Positions 62,402 through 64,000 of a stretch of 64,000 nt of DNA are shown here, piece by piece. The notes beneath the pieces are model-generated. The model had not been told where the DNA came from and searched no databases. It saw only the letters and a program-made list of their open reading frames with translations. The first letter of the stretch is position 1. Each line of letters starts with the position of its first letter. A program made the translations under genes and the position numbers. The stretch comes from Salmonirosea aquatica (GTDB lineage: Bacteria; Bacteroidota; Bacteroidia; Cytophagales; Spirosomataceae), in NCBI RefSeq assembly GCF_009296315.1, contig NZ_WHLY01000002.1, positions 2,666,001 to 2,730,000 on the forward strand, read 5' to 3'.

Positions 62402-64000
62402 CTAAAACTTCAAATTCAACCCCACCAGAAAATTCCGCCCCGCCTGCGGGTAGTAGAAATTCTCCTGGATCCGACCGCCGTAGATGTACCCATAGGTGTA
62501 GCCGTTGGAAGAATAGGTTTCGTCCAGGATATTGTTAAAGAGCGCGGTGACGCTGATTTGCTTCGCCCAGCGGGGCGTGAGCGTCCAGATCAAACGAATA
62601 TCATTGGTCAGATAGGCGTCGAGGGTACGGTCTTCGCTGGACGTATTGTCAAGGTACTGCTTGCCGACATACTTGGTCAGTAGCGCCAACTCTACATTTT
62701 TAACGGGGGTATAGGTCAACTGACTTCCCACAATCACATTGGGCGAAAACGAAATATCCGTCTTGCCGTGCTTGATTTCCTGGTACCCGCCGTTGTCGTA
62801 ATCCACGACGTACTCCGTAAAATTCGCAATCTTGTTCTGGCTGAACGTCGCATTGGCATTCCATTTCCAGCTTCGGTTCAGGGCGATGCCGCCTTCCAGT
62901 TCGATGCCCATGCGGTAACTCTTCGGTACATTGACCCGGATGGAGTTGCCCACATCGTTGACCTGCCCCGTCAGTACCAGCTGATTTTTGTAATCCATGA
63001 AATAGTAATTGGCCGAAAACGCCAACCGGGTACTTTGAGTACGGAAGCCTGCTTCCAGATCGCGCAGCATTTCGGGTTCTGGTCGAATTTGCGTCGTGGA
63101 TTCGGTAAAATCATCGCGGTTGGGCTCGCGGTGACCAATACTATACGATGCATAGGCCGTGCTGCGCTCCGATAGCTGGTAGTTCAGTCCGGCTTTGGGA
63201 TTGAAGAAGGTGAAGGATTTGTCAAAATCAAATTGATTGCCCGAATTTTCTTCCCCCAAAATAGTATGACCTACCTGCCGAATCTGCGCATCGGCAAAGG
63301 CATTGAGTCGATCGGTGAATTGGTAGTACACCTTGGCGTACAGATTGAAGTCAGTTTTGATACCACTATTCGTATAGTACCGCTGCCGGATGCTGCTGTT
63401 GCCCGCGTACCGCGCCCAGATTACCTCACCGTAATGGTCACCGTCGTACTTGTTGAGGCCACCGCCAAAATTGGCCGTAACTTTCTTGAAACTATTGTAA
63501 TCCAGCGAGAAGGTAGTCCCGTAGAAATAGTTGTCCAGCCAGCGGCGGCGGATCAGGTCGGTGGTGGTGATGGTGTCGTTGCCTACCACTACATTCGGGA
63601 TTTTATAATTTTCCAGATCGTCATCGTCGCGGTACTGCTCATAATAGCCCAGACCGCGTACCAGAAATCCGTTCAGATTCAGTGTCAGGTACTTGTTGAG
63701 CGTATGGGACGATACCAGCTGGTAATGGTCCTGCTTGTAATTGTCTACTTCGTTGTCGTAGGTGTAGTAGTTGTAGGTGCGGCTATCCGAATTCAGCAGA
63801 TTCTGTGCATCGCGATCGTTGAGGCCGTTTCGGTCGATGTAGGCCAGCATCCCCTCGCGATCACCGTTCACCCGTGATTCCGGGCTGCCATTCCACGACT
63901 GGTAGGTCACTTCCTTACCCGAGAAGACGTTGAGTCGTACGAAGCTTTTCTTGCCAAAGTACCCGCCCGACAAATAATACGAGCGCAGATCACTGCTGGC
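62402..64000 (-). CDS. TonB-dependent outer-membrane receptor (5' end beyond window)
   Basis: The visible C-terminal part, 532 residues, is a TonB-dependent barrel. It has alternating strand pattern, many aromatic residues, the segment ARYAGNSSIRQRYYTNSG, and the end GRNFLVGLNLKF with a terminal Phe as BamA recognition signal. The frame is open to the right edge at 64000. The plug domain and signal peptide are therefore outside, and the TTG at 63973 is internal. The strand and loop pattern fits a siderophore- or cobalamin-type receptor more than SusC, but the ligand is unknown. A terminator hairpin lies downstream. Confidence 0.85.
   Translation of the reverse strand, partial: ASSDLRSYYLSGGYFGKKSFVRLNVFSGKEVTYQSWNGSPESRVNGDREGMLAYIDRNGLNDRDAQNLLNSDSRTYNYYTYDNEVDNYKQDHYQLVSSHTLNKYLTLNLNGFLVRGLGYYEQYRDDDDLENYKIPNVVVGNDTITTTDLIRRRWLDNYFYGTTFSLDYNSFKKVTANFGGGLNKYDGDHYGEVIWARYAGNSSIRQRYYTNSGIKTDFNLYAKVYYQFTDRLNAFADAQIRQVGHTILGEENSGNQFDFDKSFTFFNPKAGLNYQLSERSTAYASYSIGHREPNRDDFTESTTQIRPEPEMLRDLEAGFRTQSTRLAFSANYYFMDYKNQLVLTGQVNDVGNSIRVNVPKSYRMGIELEGGIALNRSWKWNANATFSQNKIANFTEYVVDYDNGGYQEIKHGKTDISFSPNVIVGSQLTYTPVKNVELALLTKYVGKQYLDNTSSEDRTLDAYLTNDIRLIWTLTPRWAKQISVTALFNNILDETYSSNGYTYGYIYGGRIQENFYYPQAGRNFLVGLNLKF

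Noticed and set aside
1-64000. CRISPR arrays, insertion sequences, integrases or prophage genes
   Set aside because: No regularly spaced repeats, transposase or phage structural genes were seen on either strand.

Overview
The window looks like a chromosomal segment of a Bacteroidota bacterium of the order Cytophagales (Spirosomataceae-like, near Dyadobacter or Persicitalea). The signs are a T9SS type B sorting domain, a SusC/SusD pair, a Bacteroidota-type sdhCAB operon, many lipoproteins, TAnnTTTG promoter boxes and almost no Shine-Dalgarno sites. No rRNA, insertion sequence, prophage or CRISPR array is visible. The assignment is inferred from protein families only.

Layout. 0-5 kb: tRNA-Gln, fabD, a DCC-family thiol oxidoreductase and a large secreted T9SS cargo gene split by a frameshift. 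4.8-8.7 kb: sdhC-sdhA-sdhB. 8.8-19 kb: mixed housekeeping and envelope genes (OmpH/Skp, penicillin acylase split by a frameshift, CutC, a small acidic protein, carotenoid hydroxylase, a Schlafen/AlbA_2 regulator split by a frameshift, a YdjC-like deacetylase, a DUF4153 membrane protein, an outer-membrane barrel). 19-24.2 kb (minus strand): a likely acyl-CoA oxidation operon of acyl-CoA dehydrogenase, APH-like kinase, quinone reductase, MaoC and SDR, followed by a rhodanese. 24.3-49 kb: almost entirely plus strand. It starts with heptose kinase rfaE1 and continues into a large carbohydrate locus: ThuA, SusC, SusD, propeller-cytochrome c, DUF1080, three TIM-barrel isomerases, a second ThuA, an alpha/beta hydrolase, DUF4432 epimerase, a PMI-like cupin, a Gfo/Idh/MocA oxidoreductase, a secreted esterase and RbsA/RbsC. 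49-56 kb (minus): a TetR-TolC-MFP-RND efflux operon. 56-64 kb: arginine decarboxylase, a 41-residue lipoprotein, an MFS transporter, Crp/Fnr with a HAD phosphatase, a VOC protein, hemE and a TonB receptor that runs off the right edge.

How the genes work together. The 25-49 kb block resembles loci that degrade glycosides through 3-keto intermediates. A SusCD pair would take up the sugar, an oxidoreductase (Gfo/Idh/MocA, or a cytochrome-linked periplasmic enzyme) would oxidise C3, DUF1080 would cleave the keto-glycoside, and TIM-barrel and epimerase enzymes would process the product. The combination here is larger than the minimal versions I know of and is the best candidate in the window for an undescribed pathway. 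Its substrate cannot be read from sequence.

Two cross-cutting signals stand out. The palindrome GGTACC is strongly over-represented throughout, in genes and between them and in all reading frames. Three genes are each broken by the apparent loss of one base in a homopolymer (two C6 runs, one A8 run), which points either to homopolymer under-calling in the assembly or to phase variation. Several small inverted-repeat families also sit between genes.
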